In this document: piece after piece, positions 40,922 to 48,488 of the stretch | Position numbering within the stretch: the stretch's first letter is position 1 | Layout: the number at the start of each line of letters is the position of its first letter | Virus record (IMG/VR): IMGVR_UViG_3300011114_000862 | Coordinates: 1 to 58,600 of that record | Reading direction: 5' to 3' (one strand) | DNA: 58,600 nt | Source: a virus | Made by a program: the position numbers and the translations under genes | Notes under the pieces: generated by a model | Told to the model about the DNA's origin: nothing | Databases searched by the model: none | Seen by the model: only the letters and a program-made list of their open reading frames with translations

Positions 40922-41491
40922 ATGTCTGCATATAATATAGTACAAAAACTTCCAAATTTAGATAATATTTCTATTGGAGGTATTAGTACTTCAGTTCCAA
41001 TTGCATTGAAATCTGGATATTTAAGGATATTACCAGAAGCAAATGCTTATATTGAACTTGGTTATTCACCTGGAGTAAGTTCTACAACTTCTAGTTTGTG
41101 GGTTTTGGGTGGAACTGAAGTAATTCTAAAGGAAATAGTTCGTTCCCAACCTGCAGTTGGAGTGCAAACTGGTACAACTACAGATGTAATATTTGCAGGT
41201 GGTACCGGATGTTCTTTTAATGTTGGTGATTATGTGGAATTGAGTGGATTTTTACCAGTAGGAATTAATACTAATTTTGCACAAGTTGCTACTGTAGATA
41301 CCAATACATCATATAATGGACTACATGGAACTAAAATGTCTATTGTATGGGATACTTCATCAATAGTTGGAGTTATTACTAATACTAGTGGAAATGTTAG
41401 AAAAACAATAAAAGTTGCCGCACTTAATGCAAGTAGTGGATTAAATACTATACACATTACAGAAGTTCAAGTCGTATCCAATTTTAGCTAA
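40922..41491 (+). CDS. Hypothetical virion protein, 189 aa
   Basis: 189-residue beta-rich protein without Cys-rich, membrane or signal features (MSAYNIVQKLPNLDNISIGG ... ITEVQVVSNFS). Segments such as GYLRILPEANAYIELGYSPG and CSFNVGDYVELSGFLP, and a low lysine content, resemble head decoration or fibre proteins. It lies between the head core genes and gp21, overlaps the gp21 start (TAATG), and has its own late-promoter-like box. I do not recognise a named family. Confidence 0.65.
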   Translation: MSAYNIVQKLPNLDNISIGGISTSVPIALKSGYLRILPEANAYIELGYSPGVSSTTSSLWVLGGTEVILKEIVRSQPAVGVQTGTTTDVIFAGGTGCSFNVGDYVELSGFLPVGINTNFAQVATVDTNTSYNGLHGTKMSIVWDTSSIVGVITNTSGNVRKTIKVAALNASSGLNTIHITEVQVVSNFS

Positions 41492-42141
41492 TGAAACTCA
41501 TCACAGAAGAAATCGAACAAGTAGAAGTTATCGTTGAGAATATCAACGGTAAGAAGTCATTATTTATTGAGGGAGTTTTCCTTCAAGGAGATGTGTGCAA
41601 TCGAAATAAAAGAATGTATCCAATGGATACATTACGAATGGGTGTAAAATTATATAATGAAAATTATCTTATTCCAGGAAGAGCAGTTGGAGAACTTGGA
41701 CATCCTCAAGGTCCATCTATTAATTTAGATAGAGTTTCTCATAAAATCGTATCATTAAAAGAACAAGGAAGCAATTTTGTAGGTAGAGCTAAAATCTTAA
41801 CCTCATTACCTATGGGTAAAATTGCTGCTGGTCTTTATGAGGAAGGTGTGAAATTAGGAGTATCTTCCCGTGGAGTAGGATCACTTTGTCCTACAACTGA
41901 AGGTTATAGTGTTGTTGGTGAAGATTTTATGCTTTCAACTGCTGCAGACATAGTTCATGATCCTTCTGCACCTAATGCATTTGTAAATGGTATACTTGAA
42001 GGAGTAGATTGGATATACGATTCTACTCATAATGAATGGTTATTAGATTCCACTAAAAAGAAAATAAATCGATTGGTTGAGAGTAGACAATTGGAAGAAA
42101 AAAAATTAGAATTATTTAATGAATTTTTGAGTCTACTATAA
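41491..42141 (+). CDS. 21: Prohead protease gp21
   Basis: 216-residue homologue of the T4 gp21 prohead protease (212 aa), a herpesvirus-fold serine protease (peptidase family S78/U9) that cleaves core and shell proteins after (L/I)xE. FIEGVFLQGDVCNRNKRMYP, the catalytic His region GRAVGELGHPQGPSINLDRVSH, and the Ser region GVKLGVSSRGVGSL are all present. Its predicted substrates here are the gp67-like protein, gp22, gp23 and the MKTFREFIDES protein just downstream. Confidence 0.95.
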   Translation: MKLITEEIEQVEVIVENINGKKSLFIEGVFLQGDVCNRNKRMYPMDTLRMGVKLYNENYLIPGRAVGELGHPQGPSINLDRVSHKIVSLKEQGSNFVGRAKILTSLPMGKIAAGLYEEGVKLGVSSRGVGSLCPTTEGYSVVGEDFMLSTAADIVHDPSAPNAFVNGILEGVDWIYDSTHNEWLLDSTKKKINRLVESRQLEEKKLELFNEFLSLL

Positions 42142-42152
42142 TAAAATTACAA

Positions 42153-42458
42153 ATGAAGACTTTTAGAGAGTTTATTGATGAGAGTTCTGCAACTCAAAGA
42201 GTTATAAGTAGGGCTATTGATATTATTAAAAACACTTCAATTGAAAGAAATCCTGAAAAAATTCACACATATATAAATTTAATTAGAAAATCCAGAGAAA
42301 GGCTTCCAAAAGAACCAGAAAGTAGAGAGCATAGAAAAGATAAATTTTTAGAGCCTACTTATAGATTAAGTCCAGAAGAAATAAAGAATAATCCCCCAAC
42401 CCCAACTAAAAATCCAAAAAAATTGAGAAAACAAAGATCCTTGGGTGAATTATTATAA
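42153..42458 (+). CDS. Candidate capsid-targeted internal protein, 101 aa
   Basis: 101-residue, basic, proline-rich protein beginning MKTFREFIDESSATQR. This matches the T4 capsid-targeting sequence (MKTYQEFIAEA) of internal proteins, which gp21 removes after an IxE site; here IDE precedes Ser-Ser. The remainder is helical at first (VISRAIDIIKNTSIE), then rich in Lys, Arg, Pro and Glu (SRERLPKEPESREHRKDKF; PTPTKNPKKLRKQRS). It lies between gp21 and gp22, the right place for a core passenger. It could be co-ejected with DNA. No homologue with known function is recognised. Confidence 0.6.
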   Translation: MKTFREFIDESSATQRVISRAIDIIKNTSIERNPEKIHTYINLIRKSRERLPKEPESREHRKDKFLEPTYRLSPEEIKNNPPTPTKNPKKLRKQRSLGELL

Positions 42459-42479
42459 AATAACATAAAATATAAAAAA

Positions 42480-42487
42480 TATAAATA
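42480..42487 (+). promoter_or_regulatory. Late promoter candidate (TATAAATA)
   Basis: Perfect TATAAATA, 37-44 bases before the gp22 start in an 65-base gap. Scaffold and capsid genes need strong late expression. Confidence 0.55.
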
Positions 42488-42523
42488 AACATAGATTTAA
42501 TAAAGGTAAATCGGAGAGTTCAA

Positions 42524-43762
42524 ATGTCTCGTGGTAAAAACTTACAAGAAATGGAAGTAGGCACTAAACAATCTAAAACTGCTGTAAATGCTGGTGCAAG
42601 AGCAGGAGACCCAATTTCCAAATTGACTACAGGCATTCCTGATGGTCAAACTGATACTTGGGAAGATTTAGGTGGTCCTACCCCAGATAATTATACTAAT
42701 GATCCGGAGGGTCCTGCAAAATTAAAGGACCCTGCGGCAAGATTGAGCACAGTATCTAATGTTGTTAACAAAAGAGCTAGAAAAGCAGATCCAATGCCCC
42801 ATTTAAAATCTGGAGTTAAGGAATCTTCTGAAGATGATGAAGAATATGAAGTAGAATATGATGAGGAAGATGAATCTGAAGTAGTTTCAGAAGAATCTGA
42901 AGATGAAGATGAAGATGAAGATCTTAGCAAAAAATTTCCTAGAAAAAAATCTAAGAAAGGTGCTAAGGAAAATGAAGATGAAGATGAAGATCCTGAAGAT
43001 GAATCTGTAAAAGAACAATTTCAACAGATTGAATCTCAAATTGAAGAAGATGTGCAAGCACTTCTTTCAAATGAAGAACTCTCCGAAGAATTTAAGTTCA
43101 AAGCAAAAACTGTTTTTGAAGCAGCATTGAATGCTAGAACTGAACAGATTGAGGAAGCCATTATTTGTAAATATGAAATACAACTTCAAGAAGAAATTCT
43201 TGAAGTTGCTGAAGTACTCGAACAACGCATCGATGCTTATTTGGAATATGTTGCTGAAGAATGGATTTCCGAGAACGAACTTGCTATCGAGCAAGGACTT
43301 CGTTCTCAAATGACTGAAAGTTTCCTTGTAAATCTCAAAAATCTTTTTGAAGATCATTATGTAACAATCCCTGAAGAGAGATATAATGTACTAGAAGATA
43401 TGGTAGGCAAACTTGATGATATGGAGACTAAACTCAACGAGCAAATTAAAACTAATGTTGCTCTTAATAAAAGACTAGCAGAGTCAGTTACCAATGTAAT
43501 TTTAGGTGAAATTTCTGAAGGTCTAGCACTTTCTCAGAAAGACAAGCTCGCTTCTCTTGCTGAAAATGTTGAGTTTGATGGTGAAGCAGAATATCGTGAG
43601 AAATTAGTTGCACTGAAGGAATCTTATTTCCAAGGTAAAACTGGTACTCATAGAAATACTCAAGACTATCTGGTAGAAGATACATCTATTGAATATAATG
43701 CACCACCTAGTGGAACCATGGGTATCTATCTAAATGCTCTTGAAAGAATTTCCAAAAAGTGA
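42524..43762 (+). CDS. 22: Prohead scaffold protein gp22
   Basis: 412-residue scaffold protein (T4: 269 aa), the main prohead core component, digested by gp21 during maturation. After a conserved-looking N-terminal stretch (TKQSKTAVNAGARAGDPISK; TDTWEDLGGPTPDNY) comes a very acidic, Ser/Glu/Asp-rich segment (about residues 100-165), then long coiled-coil helices with YLEYVAEEWISENELAIEQGLRSQMTESFLVNLKNLFEDHYVTIPEE and YNVLEDMVGKLDDMETKLNEQIKTNVALNKRL, typical of cyanophage gp22. gp23 lies 60 bases downstream. Confidence 0.93.
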   Translation: MSRGKNLQEMEVGTKQSKTAVNAGARAGDPISKLTTGIPDGQTDTWEDLGGPTPDNYTNDPEGPAKLKDPAARLSTVSNVVNKRARKADPMPHLKSGVKESSEDDEEYEVEYDEEDESEVVSEESEDEDEDEDLSKKFPRKKSKKGAKENEDEDEDPEDESVKEQFQQIESQIEEDVQALLSNEELSEEFKFKAKTVFEAALNARTEQIEEAIICKYEIQLQEEILEVAEVLEQRIDAYLEYVAEEWISENELAIEQGLRSQMTESFLVNLKNLFEDHYVTIPEERYNVLEDMVGKLDDMETKLNEQIKTNVALNKRLAESVTNVILGEISEGLALSQKDKLASLAENVEFDGEAEYREKLVALKESYFQGKTGTHRNTQDYLVEDTSIEYNAPPSGTMGIYLNALERISKK

Positions 43763-43771
43763 TTTTTTAAT

Positions 43772-43779
43772 CATAAATT
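43772..43779 (+). promoter_or_regulatory. Weak late-promoter-like box (CATAAATT)
   Basis: CATAAATT, one mismatch to NATAAATA, in the gp22-gp23 gap and 44-51 bases before gp23. gp23 should have a strong late promoter, and no better box is visible in this gap. Confidence 0.3.
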
Positions 43780-43822
43780 AATCAAACTAACAAACAATTT
43801 TTAACCAAAAGAGGTAAAACAA

Positions 43823-45232
43823 ATGCAAATGTTCAACGCAGAGCATCTGCAGGATAAGTGGGCTCCAATTCTTGATTATAGAGGTACTACTCCTATTCAA
43901 GATTCTCATCGTAGAGCTGTAACTGCTATCCTGTTAGAAAATCAAGAACAAGCTCTTAGAGAGGAAAGAGAATTCCTTTCAGAATCACCAACAGTGAATA
44001 CTGATCCAGGTGGAACTGGTTCTGCTGGATTTAGTTATGGTGCTAGTGCAGCAGGTCCAGTAGCAGGTTTCGATCCTGTTCTAATTAGTCTTATTCGTCG
44101 TTCAATGCCAAACTTGGTCGCATATGACCTAGCAGGTGTTCAACCAATGAATAGTCCAGTAAGTCTCATTTTCGCAATGAGATCTAGATATGTAAATCAA
44201 TCTGGACCTGAAACTTTCTACAATGAAGTTGATACCTCATTCTCAGGACAAAATTCTGGATTCGGTCATACTTCATATCCTGGATACACTGGCGGACCTT
44301 CAGATAATGTAGGTTTCGGTACTACTGCGCAATCCGGATCCAATCCTGGATTACTCAATGCAAGCCCCGTTGGTAATTATCAAGTAGGACAGGGTATGTC
44401 CACTGCTCAAGCTGAATCTCTTGGAGATGGTGCAGTAGGTAATCAGTTTAATGAAATGGCTCTCAGTATTGAGAGAATTTCAGTTACCGCAAAGTCTAGA
44501 GCACTGAAGGCAGAATATAGTTTAGAACTCGCACAAGACCTTAAGGCAATTCACGGTCTTAATGCAGAAGCTGAACTTGCTAATATCCTTAGCACTGAAA
44601 TTCTTGCTGAAATTAACCGTGAAGTTATTCGTACCTTGTATCTAATTGCAGAACCTGGTGCTCAAAATAACGTAGCAACTCCTGGGATATTTGACTTAGA
44701 TATCGACTCCAACGGTCGTTGGTCTGTTGAGAAATTCAAAGGTCTTATCTTCCAAATTGAAAGAGATGCTAACCTAATCGCACAAAGAACTCGTAGAGGG
44801 AAGGGTAATATCATCATGTGTTCTGCAGACGTTGCTTCTGCCCTATCACATGCAGGTATTCTTGACTATACCCCTGCTCTAAACGCCAATCTAAATGTTG
44901 ATGATACCGGTAATACTTTTGCTGGTGTTCTTCAAGGTAAGTTTAAGGTTTATATTGACCCATATTCTGCTAATAACTCTGATACTCAGTATTATGTTGC
45001 AGGTTATAAGGGTTCTTCCCCTTATGATGCTGGACTATTCTATTGTCCTTATGTACCTCTCCAAATGGTTCGTGCCGTTGGTGAGAATTCCTTCCAACCA
45101 AAAATCGGGTTCAAGACTCGTTATGGTATTGTTGCTAATCCATTTGCTGAAGGACTCAATTCCGGTCAAGGAAGACTTAATAAGAATTCCAACACCTACT
45201 ACAAGAGAACTCTTGTTAAGAATCTAATGTGA
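43823..45232 (+). CDS. 23: Major capsid protein gp23
   Basis: 469-residue capsid protein. It starts MQMFNAEHLQDKWAPILD; the propeptide ends at FLSE, a gp21 LxE site after residue 54, leaving a mature chain that begins SPTVNTDPGG. Signatures: RRSMPNLVAYDLAGVQPMNSPVSLIFAMRSRYV, FNEMALSIERISVTAKSRALKAEYSLELAQDLKAIHGLNAEAELANILSTEI and GFKTRYGIVANPFAEG. Codon choice shows more C-ending codons than the neighbours, as expected of the most expressed gene. AAGAGGT is the ribosome site. A strong terminator follows. Confidence 0.97.
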   Translation: MQMFNAEHLQDKWAPILDYRGTTPIQDSHRRAVTAILLENQEQALREEREFLSESPTVNTDPGGTGSAGFSYGASAAGPVAGFDPVLISLIRRSMPNLVAYDLAGVQPMNSPVSLIFAMRSRYVNQSGPETFYNEVDTSFSGQNSGFGHTSYPGYTGGPSDNVGFGTTAQSGSNPGLLNASPVGNYQVGQGMSTAQAESLGDGAVGNQFNEMALSIERISVTAKSRALKAEYSLELAQDLKAIHGLNAEAELANILSTEILAEINREVIRTLYLIAEPGAQNNVATPGIFDLDIDSNGRWSVEKFKGLIFQIERDANLIAQRTRRGKGNIIMCSADVASALSHAGILDYTPALNANLNVDDTGNTFAGVLQGKFKVYIDPYSANNSDTQYYVAGYKGSSPYDAGLFYCPYVPLQMVRAVGENSFQPKIGFKTRYGIVANPFAEGLNSGQGRLNKNSNTYYKRTLVKNLM

Positions 45233-45255
45233 TCTTTATTTAAAGATTATAACTC

Positions 45256-45279
45256 AAGGACCCGAAAGGGTCCTTTTTT
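45256..45279 (+). terminator. Strong intrinsic terminator after gp23
   Basis: AAGGACCC (45256-45263), GAAA tetraloop, GGGTCCTT (45268-45275) and a T-run. A perfect 8-bp GC-containing stem with a stable GNRA loop. Confidence 0.92.
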
Positions 45280-45318
45280 ATTGGAAATTTTACTCCAAAT
45301 ATCACATAAATTAAGTCA

Positions 45319-45326
45319 AATAAATA
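45319..45326 (+). promoter_or_regulatory. Late-promoter-like box (AATAAATA)
   Basis: AATAAATA after the gp23 terminator and 25-32 bases before the gp3-like start, where a new promoter is required if the terminator is efficient. Confidence 0.45.
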
Positions 45327-45350
45327 TTAACGTTAGTGATACTAATATAA

Positions 45351-45893
45351 ATGACTCAAACTCCCTGGACAAGACAGATAGAAAATAGAAATTTCTTATC
45401 TCCGGTAGGATTTAAATTTAATCTTACTAAAAAACCAAAAATAGATTTCTTTTGCAATTCTGCAAATATTCCTGGAATTAATATGGGAGTTGCGATGCAA
45501 CCAAATTACCTTAGACCACTACCAGTTCCAGGAGATATACTATCATATGAGGATTTAACAATACGATTTAATGTAGATGAAGATATGGTGAATTACTTGG
45601 AAGTTTATAATTGGTTGGTGCAATATGGATTTCCATTCAGTAGAACTCAATATCAATCACTATTAACTGAAGATACAATAAATCCAGGAACTCAGACTGC
45701 AATCTCAGGAATGTCCGATGCATCATTACTAATCTACACTAGTAATTACAATCCAAACATTGAAGTAAATTTTAAAGATATATTTCCAGTATCATTAAGT
45801 ACCATTAATTTCGATACAACTTTAACTGATATTAGATATGTAACTGCAGAAGCCACTTTCAAATATACCATATATGATATAATAAAACTATAA
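45351..45893 (+). CDS. 3: Tail tube terminator gp3-like protein, 180 aa
   Basis: 180-residue protein (MTQTPWTRQIENRNFLSPVG ...) with FKFNLTKKPKIDFFCNSANIPGINMGVAMQPNYLRPLPVPGDILSYEDLTIRFNVDEDMVNYLEVYNWLVQYGFP, a tube-like fold pattern (compare gp19: soluble IP..., then FE..., then a W segment). The slot between gp23 and uvsY holds gp3 in cyanophages as I recall, and T4 gp3 is of similar length (176 aa). gp3 caps the tail tube and stabilises the tail. A minor tube-like baseplate protein is the alternative. Confidence 0.7.
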   Translation: MTQTPWTRQIENRNFLSPVGFKFNLTKKPKIDFFCNSANIPGINMGVAMQPNYLRPLPVPGDILSYEDLTIRFNVDEDMVNYLEVYNWLVQYGFPFSRTQYQSLLTEDTINPGTQTAISGMSDASLLIYTSNYNPNIEVNFKDIFPVSLSTINFDTTLTDIRYVTAEATFKYTIYDIIKL

Positions 45894-45908
45894 CTCATTA
45901 CATTTTTT

Positions 45909-46337
45909 ATGAATATAAATGAAATTGAAAATCTTTGGGAAGAAGATTCAAAACTTGACCCAGATAATTTACATTTAGAAAGTCTAAAAATTCCATCATT
46001 ACATTCTAAATATCATAAAATATACAATAATTTAATACTTCTAAAAAAAATGGAGGATAATAAATTATCAGAACTGTCAAAGGAAAAGTGGTTATATTAT
46101 TCAGGAAAGGCATCAGTAGAAGTATATAAGGGAAATCCATTTGACCATAGAGTAATTAAACAGGATTTGGACAAATATTTAAGTTCAGATTTAGATTTAT
46201 TAAAACTCAAAACCAAAATCGATTACTATAATTTAATGATTGAATATTTGGAAAGTATTATAAAAACAATACATAATCGAACATTTGTTATAAAAAATGC
46301 AATAGATGTGATGAAATTTACTGCGGGATTTGACTAA
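45909..46337 (+). CDS. uvsY: Recombination mediator UvsY
   Basis: 142-residue homologue of T4 UvsY (137 aa), which loads UvsX recombinase on gp32-coated single-stranded DNA. The start MNINEIENLWEEDSKLDPDNL, then SLKIPSLHSKYHKIYNNL and the YLESIIKTIHNRTFVIKNAIDVMKFTAG end, are diagnostic. Its TAA overlaps the uvsW ATG (TAATG), as in other T4-like genomes. Confidence 0.95.
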   Translation: MNINEIENLWEEDSKLDPDNLHLESLKIPSLHSKYHKIYNNLILLKKMEDNKLSELSKEKWLYYSGKASVEVYKGNPFDHRVIKQDLDKYLSSDLDLLKLKTKIDYYNLMIEYLESIIKTIHNRTFVIKNAIDVMKFTAGFD

Positions 46338-47818
46338 TGGAACCTAATGTTATCATTTCTAAAAAAAATGAAGCTTATCTAAAACTTACATGTGATCCTC
46401 ATATTTTATATGAATTGTCACCATACTTCACATTTGAAGTTCCAAGTGCCAAATTTATGAAAGGAAACAAATATAAAAGATGGGATGGGCAAATTCACCT
46501 ATTGAATGTTCATAATGGAGAGATTTATGTAGGTCTTCTTGATAAATTAATTGAGAAAATAAAATCACATGAATATACTTATGAATTTAAAGATAATAAA
46601 ATATATGGATTACCATATGAGGAAAATGAATTAATTTCATATGAAGGAGTAAAGGAGTATATGTCGTCTATTATTAATTCAAAATATACCCCTCGTGATT
46701 ATCAAATTGATGCAGTAACGGATGCATTAAAATATAATAGAAAGTTATTAATTTCACCTACATCTTCTGGAAAGAGTATGATGATTTATGCTATAACTAG
46801 ATATTATACTCATAAAAATTATAATACTTTAATTATTGTTCCAACGACTTCTTTAGTCGAACAGTTACATAAAGATTTTGAAGATTACGGATGGATTTCT
46901 GATGAGTATGTTCATAAAATATATTCAGGAAGGGAGAAAATAACTAATAAGCAAGTTACAATTTCTACATATCAGAGTATATACGATATGGAGAAAAGTT
47001 ACTTCAATAATTTTGATGTTGTAATTGTTGATGAAGCCCATCAAGCAAAAAGTAAATCTATAACTGGCATTTTAAACAAAATGTTAGATACTAAATATCG
47101 ATTTGGATTTACTGGAACATTAGATGGTTCTCAAACCAATAAGTGGGTCCTTGAAGGTCTTTTTGGTCCATCATATAAGGTAACTCGTACAGATGAGTTA
47201 ATGAGGCAGGGAAGCATCGCACAACTACAAATTGAAGTGATAATTCTACAGCATACTGGAAGAAATTTTCAAGAATATAATGATGAAATTGAATATTTAA
47301 TTTCACATGAAAAAAGAAATAATTTTATAAAAAATTTAGCATTAGATTTAAAAGGTAATACTCTAATTCTTTATAGTAGGGTAGAAACCCACGGTTGCAT
47401 ATTATATGAACTTATAAATAATGATGTATCAGATGAACGAAAAGTATTTTTTGTTCATGGTGGAGTTGATGCTGAAGAACGTGAAAAAATACGAGAAATT
47501 ACTGAGAATGAGACTAATGCTATCATTATTGCATCTTATGGTGTTTTCAGTACAGGAGTTTCCATCCGTAATCTACACAACTTGATTTTTGCAAGTCCTT
47601 CCAAATCCAGAATACGTAATCTTCAAAGTATTGGAAGAATTCTTAGAAAATCCAATACTAAAAATGAAGCAATATTATATGATATTTCAGATGATATAAC
47701 TTACAATTCCCGAAAGAATTATACATTAAAGCATCTAATAGAACGAATTAAAATATATACCGAAGAAAATTTCAATTACATAATACACAAAATTAATTTT
47801 AAAGATAAACATGGATGA
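46337..47818 (+). CDS. uvsW: RNA-DNA and DNA helicase UvsW
   Basis: 493-residue SF2 helicase (T4: 503) that unwinds R-loops and branched DNA, shutting origin replication and favouring recombination-dependent replication. The N-terminal substrate-recognition domain includes KRWDGQIHLLN. The helicase core has PRDYQIDAV (Q-motif type), Walker A SPTSSGKSMM, VPTTSLVEQL (Ia), DEAH (VIVDEAHQAKS), FTGTLDG (III), TLILYSRVETHG (IV), SYGVFSTGVSIRNL (V) and QSIGRILRKS (VI). All motifs look intact. Confidence 0.96.
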   Translation: MEPNVIISKKNEAYLKLTCDPHILYELSPYFTFEVPSAKFMKGNKYKRWDGQIHLLNVHNGEIYVGLLDKLIEKIKSHEYTYEFKDNKIYGLPYEENELISYEGVKEYMSSIINSKYTPRDYQIDAVTDALKYNRKLLISPTSSGKSMMIYAITRYYTHKNYNTLIIVPTTSLVEQLHKDFEDYGWISDEYVHKIYSGREKITNKQVTISTYQSIYDMEKSYFNNFDVVIVDEAHQAKSKSITGILNKMLDTKYRFGFTGTLDGSQTNKWVLEGLFGPSYKVTRTDELMRQGSIAQLQIEVIILQHTGRNFQEYNDEIEYLISHEKRNNFIKNLALDLKGNTLILYSRVETHGCILYELINNDVSDERKVFFVHGGVDAEEREKIREITENETNAIIIASYGVFSTGVSIRNLHNLIFASPSKSRIRNLQSIGRILRKSNTKNEAILYDISDDITYNSRKNYTLKHLIERIKIYTEENFNYIIHKINFKDKHG

Positions 47819-48239
47819 AGAATTTTATGCAGTATTAAAATTAGTATCTGGAGAGGAGATATTTTCAAAAATATCCTATGCAGATGAAGATGATAGAGTA
47901 TTGGTAATCTTAGATTATCCAATCACTATTGAAACAGTTGTTATTCCAAAAGTAAATGTTCCAGTTGCTAAAGTTCAACCTTGGATAAAATTATCGGAAG
48001 ACACAATGTATATAATGACATTAGATAAAATTATTACTATGACAGAATGTGATGATAATACTTTGATTAGGATGCATAAAAAATATGTAAAAGAATTCAA
48101 TAAACGATCTAATGGTATAGATGATACTAATGAGATTAAGATAACAGAGAATATGGGATATGTATCTACAGTATCTGATGCTAGAATATCTTTAGAAAAA
48201 CTTTATCATTCTTCAACTTCTAATAATACTTTTGAATAA
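47811..48239 (+). CDS. Hypothetical LSm-like phage protein, 142 aa
   Basis: 142-residue protein starting MDEEFYAVLKLVSGEEIFSKI, overlapping the uvsW end by 8 bases. The N-terminal half is a row of beta strands (YAVLKLVSGEEIF; VLVILDYPITIETV; WIKLSEDTMYIMTLDKIITM), like a small Sm-like barrel. The C-terminal half is charged and partly disordered. Its middle part resembles the protein encoded at 57517, upstream of gp43. A gene in this slot is common in cyanophages. The Sm-like fold is an inference from strand pattern only. Confidence 0.6.
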   Translation: MDEEFYAVLKLVSGEEIFSKISYADEDDRVLVILDYPITIETVVIPKVNVPVAKVQPWIKLSEDTMYIMTLDKIITMTECDDNTLIRMHKKYVKEFNKRSNGIDDTNEIKITENMGYVSTVSDARISLEKLYHSSTSNNTFE

Positions 48240-48241
48240 TT

Positions 48242-48437
48242 ATAAATCTTACCCTTCGGGTAAGTCCTACGGATTATCTTAAATTAAGATATTATACCAT
48301 AATAAGACGGCAACCAACCCAATGTTCCTACAGATTATCTAAGTTCTTTATTACTAAAGAAGTTTCTCAAACTCCACAGAAATATTTTAGTGAGGTTTAG
48401 GTAAATTGTCAAGAGTATAAATACTCAACTTTAAAAA
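48242..48437 (+). other. Structured intergenic region before gp55
   Basis: About 200 bases with three dyads: CTTACCC/GGGTAAG (48248-48264) with a 3-base loop, ATCTTAA/TTAAGAT near 48277, and TTCTTTA/TAAAGAA (48344-48361) with a TTAC loop. None has a strong U-tract. The region also holds the palindrome GAGTATAAATACTC at 48414-48427. No ORF is visible. It is the largest gap in the replication block and may carry the regulation of gp55. Confidence 0.5.
48417..48424 (+). promoter_or_regulatory. Late promoter candidate within a palindrome (TATAAATA)
   Basis: Perfect TATAAATA inside GAGTATAAATACTC (48414-48427), 65-72 bases before gp55. If real, the late sigma factor would feed its own late transcription. 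Confidence 0.4.
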
Positions 48438-48466
48438 TTGACTATAGGTGTTTGTAAGACTAGTAT
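48438..48466 (+). promoter_or_regulatory. Sigma70-like promoter for gp55
   Basis: TTGACT at 48438-48443, 17-base spacer, TAGTAT at 48461-48466 (4 of 6 to consensus), 22 bases before the gp55 start. A host-type early promoter is expected for the sigma factor gene. Confidence 0.5.
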
Positions 48467-48488
48467 TAATCAAAACTAAACATATAAA

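Noticed and set aside
48242-48361. Intrinsic terminators after the 47811 gene
   Set aside because: Good dyads but no U-tract follows any of them, so they were recorded only as structured intergenic sequence.
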